From positions 1 to 64,000 of the forward strand of contig JAUHWG010000037.1 of the NCBI GenBank assembly GCA_030424595.1: a stretch of 64,000 nucleotides of DNA, given 5' to 3'. Shown here one piece after another: positions 37,801-49,873 of the stretch (position 1 is the stretch's first letter; each line of letters starts with the position of its first letter). Origin of the DNA: Polyangia bacterium. Lineage in GTDB: Bacteria > Myxococcota_A > Polyangia > Nannocystales > Nannocystaceae. The translations under genes and the position numbers were made by a program. The notes beneath the pieces were generated by a model. The model did no database searches. It was not told the DNA's origin and saw only the letters and a program-made list of their open reading frames with translations.

Positions 37801-38949
37801 ATGCGCATCGCACGGACCCCCGCCCTCACAGCGCTGCTCCTCCTCGGCCCCGCGATCGGCTGCACAGGCTCCGCAGAGGCGACGGCGACCGACGCCTCAA
37901 CGACCGACGGCGCGACGACGACGGGTCCAGGCACGACCGGCAGCGAGAGCGACGCGACCACGGCAGCGGAGACCACCGGGACCACCGGCGAGGTGCTGGT
38001 CCCCGGGGACGACGCGATAGTCCCGATCTTCGACGCCGAGCACATCTACTTCGGCTCGGAGAACCGGCGCCAGGTCGACGTCGACGTCGCCCTCCCGGCG
38101 ACCGGTGAGTACGACGCGATCACCCTCGACTTCGCCCTCTCCTGCCCGAACGGACGCTGCGATCACTGGGATCGCTACGGCACGATCGGCGTCGTCCGCT
38201 GGCCGGGCGCCGAGGATGAGGGCTACGTCGAGGTCGCCCGCTTCATCACCGCCTATCGACTGCCGGCGAGCTGGTCCCTCGACGTCACCGACCTCCGCCC
38301 GCTCCTCAAGGGCGACGCGACGATCCGCGTCTTCATCGACACCTGGGTCGGCCCGGGCCACGAGCAGGGCGAGGGCTGGCTGGTCGACGCGAGCCTCGAC
38401 TTCCGCGGCGGGATCCCGACCCCGCGGCCGATCGAGGTCTTCCCGCTCTGGTACCAGAGCTTCTCCTACGGCGATCCCAACGCGCCGGTCGACACCCAGG
38501 TCACAGCCCAGAGCTTCACCCCGCCGGCCGACGCGACGAGCTTCGCCCTCCGCAGCCACATCACCGGCCACGGCTTCGGCAACCTCGACAACTGCGCAGA
38601 GTTCTGCCCGCGGATCCACGGCTACCAGCTCAACGACCAGGGCGGCTTTGCCCGCAGCGTCTGGCGCGATGACTGCCCAGAGACCGCGGTCCCCGATCAG
38701 CTCGGCACCTGGACCTACCCGCGCGCCGGCTGGTGCCCGGGCGCCGACGTGATCCCCTGGACCATGGACGCGACCGCCGACGTCCTACCGGGCGTCGAGA
38801 ACACCGTGGTCTACGGCGTCGACGACTACATCAACAGCTGCCGCCCCGAGGCTGAGCCCTGCACCGGCTGTGTCGCCGGAGCGAGCTGCGACGACGGTCA
38901 CGGCCAGCCCTACTACTACATGTCCGCGCTGATGATCGCGTACCAGTAG
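37801..38949 (+). CDS. PNGase F-like secreted glycosidase lipoprotein
   Basis: A 382-residue lipoprotein: lipobox AIGC (C21), a Thr-rich linker to about residue 65, then a domain that aligns along its whole length with Flavobacterium PNGase F. CDHWDRYG holds D124, matching catalytic Asp60; NCAEFC holds E267, matching Glu206. The third active-site acid, Glu118 in TETW, is replaced by Asp (FIDTW, D180). The family removes N-linked glycans from asparagine. A surface enzyme of this kind suits a predator or scavenger that feeds on glycoproteins. The ATG at 37801 gives the clean signal peptide; it is divergent from the imelysin operon. Confidence 0.85.
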   Translation: MRIARTPALTALLLLGPAIGCTGSAEATATDASTTDGATTTGPGTTGSESDATTAAETTGTTGEVLVPGDDAIVPIFDAEHIYFGSENRRQVDVDVALPATGEYDAITLDFALSCPNGRCDHWDRYGTIGVVRWPGAEDEGYVEVARFITAYRLPASWSLDVTDLRPLLKGDATIRVFIDTWVGPGHEQGEGWLVDASLDFRGGIPTPRPIEVFPLWYQSFSYGDPNAPVDTQVTAQSFTPPADATSFALRSHITGHGFGNLDNCAEFCPRIHGYQLNDQGGFARSVWRDDCPETAVPDQLGTWTYPRAGWCPGADVIPWTMDATADVLPGVENTVVYGVDDYINSCRPEAEPCTGCVAGASCDDGHGQPYYYMSALMIAYQ

Positions 38950-38990
38950 CCGGCGCCGCCGGACCGCAGCCGCTCGGCGATGCGGATAGG

Positions 38991-39010
38991 CCCCGGCGGA
39001 CGCTCCGGGG
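38991..39010. terminator. Hairpin between convergent genes
   Basis: CCCCGG (38991-38996) and CCGGGG (39005-39010) with an 8-nt loop, between the stops of the PNGase F-like gene (38949) and the minus-strand gene ending at 39030. A short, GC-rich candidate bidirectional terminator without a T-run. Confidence 0.35.
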
Positions 39011-39029
39011 TTCGCCGACGTCGACGCTG

Positions 39030-39377
39030 TTAGGGTCGCCGCCAGCGGGCGACGAGCGGCGGCTTCCGGACAAACCATGATCGCCAGAGCGCCTCGTCGA
39101 TCCCGGCGGGCGCGAGCGTCCGCGGACCGACGATCCCGAAGAGCCCGAGGCGCCGCCAACGTAGCGCCCCGGACCAGAGCACCTCACCGTCATCGCCGAT
39201 GATCGTCAGCCTGTCGCCGCCGTCGAGGCGCCGCATCAACCCCCGATCCCAGCGCTCATCTCCGTCGGGAGAGCGCCCCTGGAAGACCAGCCAGGGCGGC
39301 TCCTCCATCCCCTGCTCCCAGAAGGTGCTGATCCAGCCTCGCTCTTCGGGCACCGGGGCTTCGTCGATCTGAGCCAT
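39030..39377 (-). CDS. Small hypothetical protein in the aldehyde dehydrogenase cluster
   Basis: A 115-residue protein rich in Trp and Arg (WLVFQGRSPDGDERWDRGLM, LWSGALRWRRLGLFG). It has no signal peptide or membrane helix and matches no family I recognise. It begins 3 bp after the DUF779 gene, which begins 6 bp after the aldehyde dehydrogenase, so it is probably cotranscribed with them. The ORF is supported by its position and by the compact spacing more than by sequence features. Confidence 0.5.
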   Translation of the reverse strand: MAQIDEAPVPEERGWISTFWEQGMEEPPWLVFQGRSPDGDERWDRGLMRRLDGGDRLTIIGDDGEVLWSGALRWRRLGLFGIVGPRTLAPAGIDEALWRSWFVRKPPLVARWRRP

Positions 39378-39380
39378 GGA

Positions 39381-39782
39381 TCAGTCCACGCCCGCGCCGT
39401 CCGCCGGCCCGTCCCCGTCTTCGTCTTCGTCTTCGTCTTCGTCCTGGTCCGGGACCGCGCAGAGGTCGGAGCGCGTCAAGAAGCGGAGCCCGCGGGGGGC
39501 CTCGATCGAGAAGCCCGCGCCCCGCCCTGGGACCACGTCCAGGAGCAGCACCGTGTGCTGCCACAGCTCCCACTGCGCCCTGCCGATGTAGAACTCGCAG
39601 CCCTCGACGACGCCCAGGAGTACGTCCGCCGGCCCCGTCAGGAACTCCCCGGCCGGGTAGCACATCGGCGAGGAGCCGTCACAGCAGCCGCCGGACTGAT
39701 GAAACATCAGCTCGCCGTGCTCCGCCCGGAGCTCACGGATGAGCTCGCGGGCGGCATCGGTCGCGCTTACTCGCTCGGCCAT
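39381..39782 (-). CDS. DUF779 protein
   Basis: A 133-residue DUF779 member with the typical Cys-rich and Gly-rich core: FHQSGGCCDGSSPMCY near residue 27, EGCEFYIGRAQWELW and the late RGLRFLTRSDLC. The C-terminus has a run of Asp-Glu (QDEDEDEDEDGDG) made by a hexamer repeat. DUF779 genes are very often found next to acetaldehyde dehydrogenase genes, as here (6 bp downstream), and may serve as metal-binding helpers of the enzyme; their exact role is not known. It is cotranscribed with the dehydrogenase. Confidence 0.85.
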   Translation of the reverse strand: MAERVSATDAARELIRELRAEHGELMFHQSGGCCDGSSPMCYPAGEFLTGPADVLLGVVEGCEFYIGRAQWELWQHTVLLLDVVPGRGAGFSIEAPRGLRFLTRSDLCAVPDQDEDEDEDEDGDGPADGAGVD

Positions 39783-39788
39783 CCGCGC

Positions 39789-41309
39789 CTAGAAGAAGCC
39801 GAGCTTGTTCGGGTCGTAGGAGACGAGGACGTTCTTCGTCCGCTGGTAATGGGCCAGCATCATCTTGTGGTTCTCGCGGCCGATCCCCGAGTGCTTGTAG
39901 CCGCCGAAGGAGGCGCCCGCCGGGTAGAGGTGATAGCAGTTGCTCCACACCCGGCCGGCCTCGATCGCCCGCGCCGCCCGGTAGGCGGTGTTGACCTCGC
40001 GGGTCCAGACCCCAGCTCCGAGCCCGTAGAGGGTGTCGTTGGCGATGTCGATCGCCTGGTCGTAGTCGCTGAAGCGGGTGACCGAGACGACAGGTCCGAA
40101 GATCTCCTCCTGGAAGACCCGCATCTTGTTGTGACCGGCGAAGATCGTCGGCTGGACGTAGTAGCCGCCCTCCAGGTCTCCGCCGAGCTCCGCCCGACCG
40201 CCGCCGCAGAGCAGCTCGGCGCCCTCCTTCTTGCCGATGTCCAAGTAGGAGAGGATCTTCTCCAGCTGATCGTTGCTCGCCTGGGCCCCCATCATCACCG
40301 TGGGATCGAGCGGGTTGCCCAGCTTGATCGCCTTGGTCCGGGCGACCGCCGCCTCCATGAAGGGCCCGTAGATCGAGTCCTGGATGAGGGCCCGCGACGG
40401 ACAGGTGCAGACCTCGCCCTGGTTGAGGGCGAAGAGCGTGAAGCCCTCCAGCGCCTTGTCGCGGAAGGCGTCGTCGGCCGACCAGACGTCCTCGAAGAAG
40501 ACGTTGGGGCTCTTGCCGCCGAGCTCCAGGGTCACCGGGATCAGGTTCTGGCTGGCGTACTGCATGATCAGCCGGCCGGTGGTGGTCTCGCCGGTGAAGG
40601 CGACCTTCGCGACCCTCGGGTTTTGAGCCAGCGGCTTGCCGGCCTCGACGCCGAAGCCGTTGATCACGTTGAGCACCCCGGGCGGCAGGAGATCGCCGAT
40701 CAGCTCCATCAGCACCAGGATCGTCGCCGGTGTCTGCTCCGCCGGCTTGAGGACGACGCAGTTGCCGGCGGCCAGCGCCGGCGCCAGCTTCCACGCCGCC
40801 ATCAGCAGCGGGAAGTTCCAGGGGATGATCTGCGCGACCACGCCGAGCGGCTCGTGGAAGTGATAGGCGACGGTGTTGTCGTCGATGATCCCCGCGCCGT
40901 GCTCCTGGGCACGGATCACGCTGGCGAAGTAGCGAAAGTGATCGACCGTCAGCGGCAGATCCGCGGCGAGGGTCTCACGGACGGCCTTGCCGTTGTCCCA
41001 GGTCTCCGCGACCGCGAGCATCTCGAGGTTCGCCTCGATCCGATCGGCGATCTTGTTCAGGATCGCCGAGCGCTCGGTCACCGAGGTCGCGGCCCAGGCA
41101 GCCTTCGCCGTGTGCGCGGCGTCGAGGGCCTTCTCCACGTCCTCCGCGGAGGAGCGCGCGATCTCGCAGAAGGGGCGCCCGTTCACCGGGGAGATGTTCT
41201 CGAAATAGAGCCCCTTCACCGGCGCGACCCATTCGCCGCCGATGTAGTTCTCGTAGCGGGATCGGAAGGAGACGATGCTGTCAGGACTATTCGGTGGAGC
41301 GTAGGTCAT
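39789..41309 (-). CDS. NAD-dependent aldehyde dehydrogenase (acetaldehyde-type)
   Basis: A 506-residue class ALDH of the ExaC/AldB/AcoD kind. The Rossmann loop is FTGETTTGR, the active-site Glu is in LELGGKSPN, and the nucleophile Cys is in NQGEVCTCPSR. The C-terminal FGGYKHSGIGRENH motif is complete. It oxidises short aldehydes such as acetaldehyde or chloroacetaldehyde to acids with NAD+. The ATG at 41309 (MTYAPPNSPD) is preferred over the upstream start at 41357 because GAGG lies 6 nt before it. It heads an operon with DUF779 and a small orphan. Confidence 0.93.
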   Translation of the reverse strand: MTYAPPNSPDSIVSFRSRYENYIGGEWVAPVKGLYFENISPVNGRPFCEIARSSAEDVEKALDAAHTAKAAWAATSVTERSAILNKIADRIEANLEMLAVAETWDNGKAVRETLAADLPLTVDHFRYFASVIRAQEHGAGIIDDNTVAYHFHEPLGVVAQIIPWNFPLLMAAWKLAPALAAGNCVVLKPAEQTPATILVLMELIGDLLPPGVLNVINGFGVEAGKPLAQNPRVAKVAFTGETTTGRLIMQYASQNLIPVTLELGGKSPNVFFEDVWSADDAFRDKALEGFTLFALNQGEVCTCPSRALIQDSIYGPFMEAAVARTKAIKLGNPLDPTVMMGAQASNDQLEKILSYLDIGKKEGAELLCGGGRAELGGDLEGGYYVQPTIFAGHNKMRVFQEEIFGPVVSVTRFSDYDQAIDIANDTLYGLGAGVWTREVNTAYRAARAIEAGRVWSNCYHLYPAGASFGGYKHSGIGRENHKMMLAHYQRTKNVLVSYDPNKLGFF

Positions 41310-41476
41310 CCGGGCCTCAATTCTCACGACGGCGAGGGGACCGTCGCCAACCTCCAACTATGTACCGCGGGCACATCACGCCGGGAACTAGAAACCTCGC
41401 GGCTCATGCAGACCCCACACAGTGCTCGCCCCCGACCCTCAGCGGTCAACGCCCATAGGCGAGCGCACCATCACCC

Positions 41477-42685
41477 TCACAGCCGCAATGGCAGCTCGCG
41501 GAGCCCACGGATGAGGCTCGCTCGACGCCACTGCAAACGACCCCTCGGCACCCGCAGCTCGATCTCCGGGAATCGACGGAGAAGTGCATTAATTGCGAGC
41601 TTCCCCTCCATTCTTGCAAGGGGCGCCCCCAGGCAATAGTGCACACCGAGGCCGAACGCGAGGTGGCGGTTCGGCGTCCGGGTGATGTCGAGCTGGTCTG
41701 CCCGCTCGAAGGCACGCGGGTCGCGGTTGGCCGCGGCGATCAGCGGCATCACCATCTCACCGCGACGGATCATCCGACCGTGGAGCTCGAAGGTCTCCCG
41801 GGCGTGGCGCGGCGACACCTGCGAGACCGGGTTGGCGTAGCGCAGCAGCTCCTCGACCGCGCCGTCGATGAGCGTCGGATCCTCGCGCAGCTTCGCCAGC
41901 TCGCCGGGGTGATCGAGGAGCGCCAAGACGCCATTGCCGAGGAGGTTGACCGTCGTCTCATGACCGGCGAGGAGGAGGAGGAAGATCATCGCCGCGACCT
42001 CGTCATCGGTCAGGCGCTCGCCGTCAGCCTCCGCCTGGAGGAGCGCGCTGACCAGATCGGAGCCCGGCCGCGAGCGCTTCTCCGCGACCTGGCGGCGGAG
42101 AAACGAGATCAGCTTGATCGTGTTGCGGGCGCCCATCACGAGGCCCGGAATGCCCTTGTCCGCCAGCTCCATGAAGCGGTTGGTCAGGGTGTGAAAGCCT
42201 CGCTGGTCCTCCTCGCGCACCCCCATCATCTCGGAGATGATCCGCAGCGGAACCGGCAGGGCGAAGTCCTCGATGAGCTCCGCGCGGCCGCGCGATGCGT
42301 TGGTCGCGAGCACGTCGAGGCGCTCCTCGATCACCGCCTCGACGCTGCTCCGCAGGGCCTCGATCCTTCGCGGCGTAAAGGCCACTTGGACCAGCGCCCG
42401 CAGGCGTCGGTGCGCCGCACCATCGGCGGTGATCATGCTGTCGATGAAGGGCCGAAGTGAGCTCGGCAGCCACTTCGGCGTCCCCTTACCGTCGCCGACG
42501 CTCGCCCGACCGTTGGCCAAGCGCGGGTCGCGAAAGGCGTTCGAGACGTCATCGTAGCGGCTCAGGTACGAGACGACCCCGATCATCGGCCGATAGACCC
42601 GATGCACAGGATCGTGCTCCCGGAGGTGCGCAAACGTCGGATAGGGATCTCGACGAACCCGAGGTGCGTTGAGCTTCAGCTTCAT
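41477..42685 (-). CDS. Cytochrome P450
   Basis: A 402-residue soluble P450 of bacterial class I length. It has the oxygen-binding I-helix motif AGHETT, the ExxR pair in EELLRYANP, the R in the following loop, and the haem-binding loop FGLGVHYCLGAPLARME with its Cys ligand. The start at the ATG at 42685 (MKLKLNAPRVRRDPYPTFAHLRE) gives normal length; the frame is open to 42976 but that stretch is not P450-like. No ferredoxin or reductase gene lies next to it, so it must use partners from elsewhere. The sequence resembles CYP107-type hydroxylases of natural-product pathways, but the substrate cannot be told. Confidence 0.92.
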   Translation of the reverse strand: MKLKLNAPRVRRDPYPTFAHLREHDPVHRVYRPMIGVVSYLSRYDDVSNAFRDPRLANGRASVGDGKGTPKWLPSSLRPFIDSMITADGAAHRRLRALVQVAFTPRRIEALRSSVEAVIEERLDVLATNASRGRAELIEDFALPVPLRIISEMMGVREEDQRGFHTLTNRFMELADKGIPGLVMGARNTIKLISFLRRQVAEKRSRPGSDLVSALLQAEADGERLTDDEVAAMIFLLLLAGHETTVNLLGNGVLALLDHPGELAKLREDPTLIDGAVEELLRYANPVSQVSPRHARETFELHGRMIRRGEMVMPLIAAANRDPRAFERADQLDITRTPNRHLAFGLGVHYCLGAPLARMEGKLAINALLRRFPEIELRVPRGRLQWRRASLIRGLRELPLRL

Positions 42686-42833
42686 GGGGGACCAACTCGC
42701 ACAGAGTGTACGCCTGTCCCACAGGAGTAGATCCATGACGCCGGCCGTGGGCTCGGCGAGGAGCGCCAGCGCCCGGAGTGCGAGGGATCGCTCGAGAACC
42801 TGCGCGCACAGGTCGCGATGACGCGAGCCCGGC

Positions 42834-44414
42834 TCACTCGAAACAGCGGCGAAGGACCTCGTCGAGCGCGGACCTAAGGCCCGCCGGAGTACGGACGTCG
42901 AGCTCGGCCTCGTCATCGATCCGCCAGCTCGCATCGCCGACGCGGACCCAGGCCCGCGCCCCCGCGCTCGCCTCACGCCCGTGGCTCGAGAAGATGATGA
43001 GCCCCCGCGGCGAGACCTCGCTGTACTCGCGGACAGTCGACATCGTCACCCGTCCGTGGGCGATCTCATCGGCGAGCGTAAGCGCGAGGAGGGCCGACTC
43101 CTCCTCGATCACGGGCGCGTCCTCACTCTCCCGCCAACAGAGGCGGACGGTCGCGCCGGAGGGCCCGAAGATGTCGACCAGATCCGCCTGCAGGCGGAGG
43201 CTCGCGGCCTCGACGAGCACCAAGGTCTGAGCGTCGAGCTCGGGGTGCTTGTGGCGAAGCTCGGCAGGGGAGTCGATGACGATGTTGAGCTCGCGGCGCT
43301 GATCAAAGAGCGGGCTCTCATCGCGGGTGTAGAAGAGCAGCTCCCCCTGGGCGTAGCGAACGTCGAAGAGATCGATCGATCCGCCCATCAGCTCGCGCCC
43401 CTCGCCGACGTAGCCGACCTCAGAGCGGACGAGGTTCTCAAAGCGGCCGCGGTTGCTCAGCGAGTCGAAGCCGCCGGCCGGGTAGTGGCTAGAGTCGTCC
43501 TCGTCGACCGGGACCTCCTGCGCCCGCCGTCGGAAAGAGGCGCCGAGCCCCGGATGAATCGGCCCGACCTGGGCGCTGACACGATGGATCTCGCGCAGCG
43601 CGAGGCGGGCGGACTCGCTGGGGAGGGCGCCTAGGTGGGCGATCTCCCAGAGGTCTGCGGCGTTGAAGAGGCGCTCGTCGCCGAGGCCCTGGAGGAGCCG
43701 CTCGCGCTGCCCCAAGACCCACTCGCGCCAGGCCTCGTCGACCGGCGGGGCCTCCCAGGCGGAGAAGCGCGCAGGCCACTGGGAGAGGCGGACGGCGAGC
43801 TCACGGCCGAAGGATCGGAGGTGAGCGGGATTGCCGTGGGCGAGCTCTGCGTCCCCTGCGGCCCGCCCCAGCGCGAGGCCGACAGCGTGCGCGACGGCCC
43901 GCGGCTGGAGCTCGCCGTCGAGGGCCGCGATCGCGACGTGCACGTCGAACACCGAGGGGTCGAGGATCCAGCGCCCGAGCACCCGGTCCTCGTACTCGAG
44001 CCGCGCCCGCCGCTCCTCCTCTGGCCAGTCGGCCAGGTCGACCCCCGAGGCGAAGGGGAAGCTCCGCCCCTCGACGAGCAGGGTCCCGAGATCGTGGACG
44101 AGGTCGAGGGGGACGGAGTCGAGGCCCGACTCCCAGAGGCTCCGCAACCAGCCGAGCGCCCGCGGCAGGGACTCGCTCGCCTCGCCGCCGTAGCCGATGA
44201 AGTACGCCCAGGCCTGGACCGCTGGTTGCAGCTCCTCCTTGCTGATCCGCTGAGACACCGGCGCCGAGGATATCGCCTCGCCTGCCGATCCCGCGACCGA
44301 TCCCGCGGCCGATCCCGCGGCCGATCCCGCGACCACTCCCGCGACCACTCCCGCGACCACTCCCGCGACCACTCCCGCGACAATTGCCTCGCCACGCGCG
44401 GCCCCAGGGTCCAT
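42834..44414 (-). CDS. FtsH ternary system vWA-like protein
   Basis: A 526-residue protein, the predicted vWA arm of the ternary system. The N-terminus is a Val-Ala-Gly/Ser-Ala-Ala-Gly repeat (residues about 12-45), then a helical region (50-300). The C-terminal 250 residues look like a von Willebrand A fold (ELNIVIDSPAELRHKH, TLVLVEAASLRLQADLVDIF, SPRGLIIFSSHG). The MIDAS motif DxSxS is absent; IDSPAEL takes its place, so metal-dependent ligand binding is doubtful. The ATG at 44414 lies before the repeats, which also contain GTG codons that could serve as starts. It is divergent from the Cys-rich gene at 44426, 11 bp away, and separated from the rest of the cluster by it. Confidence 0.65.
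   Translation of the reverse strand: MDPGAARGEAIVAGVVAGVVAGVVAGVVAGSAAGSAAGSVAGSAGEAISSAPVSQRISKEELQPAVQAWAYFIGYGGEASESLPRALGWLRSLWESGLDSVPLDLVHDLGTLLVEGRSFPFASGVDLADWPEEERRARLEYEDRVLGRWILDPSVFDVHVAIAALDGELQPRAVAHAVGLALGRAAGDAELAHGNPAHLRSFGRELAVRLSQWPARFSAWEAPPVDEAWREWVLGQRERLLQGLGDERLFNAADLWEIAHLGALPSESARLALREIHRVSAQVGPIHPGLGASFRRRAQEVPVDEDDSSHYPAGGFDSLSNRGRFENLVRSEVGYVGEGRELMGGSIDLFDVRYAQGELLFYTRDESPLFDQRRELNIVIDSPAELRHKHPELDAQTLVLVEAASLRLQADLVDIFGPSGATVRLCWRESEDAPVIEEESALLALTLADEIAHGRVTMSTVREYSEVSPRGLIIFSSHGREASAGARAWVRVGDASWRIDDEAELDVRTPAGLRSALDEVLRRCFE
44285..44380. repeat. Eight 12-bp tandem repeats at the vWA-like gene start
   Basis: Four CCGATCCCGCG(A/G) units followed by four CCACTCCCGCGA units, all 12 bp. 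On the minus strand they encode VVAG and SAAG/SVAG tetrapeptides at the N-terminus of the vWA-like protein. Each of the four VVAG-type units carries GGGAGTGG, which places a GTG behind a GGGAG. Confidence 0.9.
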
Positions 44415-44425
44415 GCTCCACGGCG

Positions 44426-45118
44426 ATGGGCGTCGAATGGGAGCTCGGCTGTGAGCGTTGCCTCCGCTTCCTCTGGCTCGGCTCACAAAAGCCCCTCAAG
44501 TGGCGCGGCTTCCAGGTCGGCGATGCTGTCGTCCGTCGCTTCATGGGTCTCCACGACCGCCAGGGCGGCTGCACGCTCAAGCTCACCAACGACGGCTGCG
44601 CCTCAGCGCCCTGGGAGGACGGGGCCCACAGCGGCTGGCGCGAGGACGTGCTCTCGCGGACCTTCTGGGACTCGTGGAGCGCGGAGGGGCTGGACTGCGC
44701 CCACTGTGGCGCGACCGGCCCGCGCAGCGTCGCCCCCGGCACGTCCCCCGAGCGCGGCCCCGGCCTGCGAAAGAACGCGGCCCTGTGGTTCTGCGACGAG
44801 CCCTGCTTCGCCGAGTACTGCGACTACCAAGCCACGCAGCGCGACCGCCAGATCTACGACTCGACCGACGACGTGGTCCCCTTCGGGCCCGAGAGCGTCC
44901 TCGCGGTCGCCTGCCTCGACTGCCGCGCCTACCTCCGCGTCGACGGGGCGGACGACGGCGGCGGGACCCTCCGCGACATGGAGGCGCTCGCCCACTTCCT
45001 CTGCGAGCACATCGGCGACCACCGCCTCGCCGCGCTCCACATCGCCCCTGGCGAGGAGGATCGCAGCGGCCCCTGGCTCGGCGACGATGCCGATCGCTGG
45101 CGCGCCTACGTCACCTGA
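44426..45118 (+). CDS. Cys-rich protein of unknown function inside the ternary cluster
   Basis: A 230-residue protein read from the ATG at 44426. It has CxxC pairs (CERC at about 9-12, CAHCG at about 92), isolated Cys/His residues (EPCFAEYC, ACLDCRAYL, FLCEHIGDHRLAALH) and an acidic middle. These look like two or more zinc-binding knuckles. No known family was recognised. It lies on the plus strand between the vWA-like and MoxR genes, whose other partners are all on the minus strand, and is convergent with MoxR (17 bp between stops). It may be an intruder, a regulator, or a genuine part of the system. Confidence 0.65.
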   Translation: MGVEWELGCERCLRFLWLGSQKPLKWRGFQVGDAVVRRFMGLHDRQGGCTLKLTNDGCASAPWEDGAHSGWREDVLSRTFWDSWSAEGLDCAHCGATGPRSVAPGTSPERGPGLRKNAALWFCDEPCFAEYCDYQATQRDRQIYDSTDDVVPFGPESVLAVACLDCRAYLRVDGADDGGGTLRDMEALAHFLCEHIGDHRLAALHIAPGEEDRSGPWLGDDADRWRAYVT

Positions 45119-45135
45119 GCCGAGAGCGACGGGGC

Positions 45136-46106
45136 TCAGCTCAGCCCGAGGAGCGCCTTCACCTTGGCCTGGACGAGCGCGAGCTCATCGCGGCGATTGC
45201 CGACGTAGGCGAGGAGCCGCAGATCCTCGAGCTCGACGGCGCCGCCGTGCTCGAGGAACGCGTGGGTTCGGATCAGCTTGTAGAGCTTGACCACCTTGCG
45301 GTCCGAGACGAACACCTTGTCCTCGGTCTCGAGGGCGCGGACGATCCGGCGCATCTCGGCGAAGACCGGCCGCGGGAACCATCGCGCCCGATCCTGACCG
45401 GGCTCGCTGGACATGCCAAACGTCAGGTCCATGAAGCGGCCGAACTTCAGGAAGTCGTCGAGCGAGGCGGTGCCGCGGGCCCAGGGCCGCTGCCCGCTCG
45501 CCTTGTAGGCCTCGTTTTGGATCCCCGCGTCGACGAGCTCGGCGAAGTGACGATCCTTCACCGGCAGGGTCTCGACCTTGATGACGAAGCGGTCGGCCAT
45601 CGCCTCGAGCTCGCTCTGGTCGGGGATGTCGTTGGTCGCCGCGAAGAGCATCATCAGGTTGACCGGCGTCGGCTGGCCGTCCTGGTAGAACTTGCGCTCG
45701 TTGAGGATCGTCAGGAGCGTGTTTAGGATCGCGGAGTTCGACTTGAACACCTCGTCGAGGAAGGCGACCCGGCAGTCCGGGAGGAGCCCCCGGGTCCGGC
45801 GAACATAGCGGCCCTCCTTGAGCAGCGAGATGTCGATGGGCCCCAAGATCTCCGAGGGCTCGGTGAACTTGGTCAGCATGTACTCGAAGTAGTCCCCCTC
45901 CCCCAGGCCGAGGCTCTGGGTGAACTTGACGACGAGGTCGCTCTTCGCGGTCCCGGGCGGTCCGACGAGGAGGAGCGGCTCCTGCGAGACCGCGCAGAGC
46001 ACCGCCAGATCGACCTGCTCGTCGCGGGCGATGAAGTACTCCTTGAGGTGACGGCGATGCTGGAGGATCCGCCGGCGGATGTCGTCAATTTCGGGTTCGA
46101 GCTGGT

Positions 46107-46119
<13 letters not shown>
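45136..46119 (-). CDS. MoxR-family AAA+ ATPase of the FtsH ternary system
   Basis: A 327-residue AAA+ protein: Walker A GPPGTAKS (about residue 48), Walker B VAFLDEVFKSN, sensor 1 FAATND, and the Arg-finger region ELEAMADRF. The arrangement fits the MoxR/RavA clade, which usually works as a chaperone-like remodeler together with a vWA partner. The ATG at 46119 (MWTLDQLEPEIDD) is 13 bp inside the end of the big upstream gene, so the two are translationally coupled; the frame is open to 46353 but that part lies over the other gene. The vWA-like gene sits 1 kb further on. Walker motifs are intact, so it should hydrolyse ATP. Confidence 0.9.
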
Positions 46120-49550
<3,431 letters not shown>

Positions 49551-49591
49551 GGCTTCTCCCTTCCCGTCCTTCTCGCCGCCGGTCCCCTGCC

Positions 49592-49873
49592 CTAGCCGCG
49601 GTTCTTCTCGGCAGCTCGCGCCCCGGCGACCTCCGCCTCGGGGAGCTCCTCGGCGACCTCTTCGCCCGCGGCGTTGCGGCGGACGATCACCCGATCGACG
49701 CTCGCCGCCCCGAGCACCTCATCGAGCGGGCGCCCGAGCAGCTCCTCGGCGAGCTGGCGATGGTCACGCTCGTGCTCATGGGGGAGCGCGTCGTCCTCCG
49801 ACTCGTAGTGGATGATCACCTCGCGCTCGCCGGTCTTCGGGTTGTGTCGCAGACGGATCGTGACCTCAGCCAT
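49592..49873 (-). CDS. Small protein of the FtsH ternary system
   Basis: A 93-residue protein from the ATG at 49873, with GAGGAGAG about 6 nt upstream; it overlaps the FtsH-like gene by 8 bp. A small strand-turn-strand (EVTIRLRHNPKTGEREVIIHY) is followed by the conserved-looking ALPHEHERDHRQLAEELLG and then a second strand (VDRVIVRRNAAGEEV). Size, acidity and gene position match the short partners found in ternary systems. A ubiquitin-like role or an adaptor for the protease are both possible; neither is shown. The frame is open to 49897, but that start lacks a ribosome-binding site. Confidence 0.7.
   Translation of the reverse strand: MAEVTIRLRHNPKTGEREVIIHYESEDDALPHEHERDHRQLAEELLGRPLDEVLGAASVDRVIVRRNAAGEEVAEELPEAEVAGARAAEKNRG

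Noticed and set aside
39555..41639. A 694-codon plus-strand frame opposite the aldehyde dehydrogenase and DUF779 genes.
   Set aside because: Both genes on the other strand have full active-site motifs; this frame has a biased Arg/Asp/Val/Gly composition and no signal.
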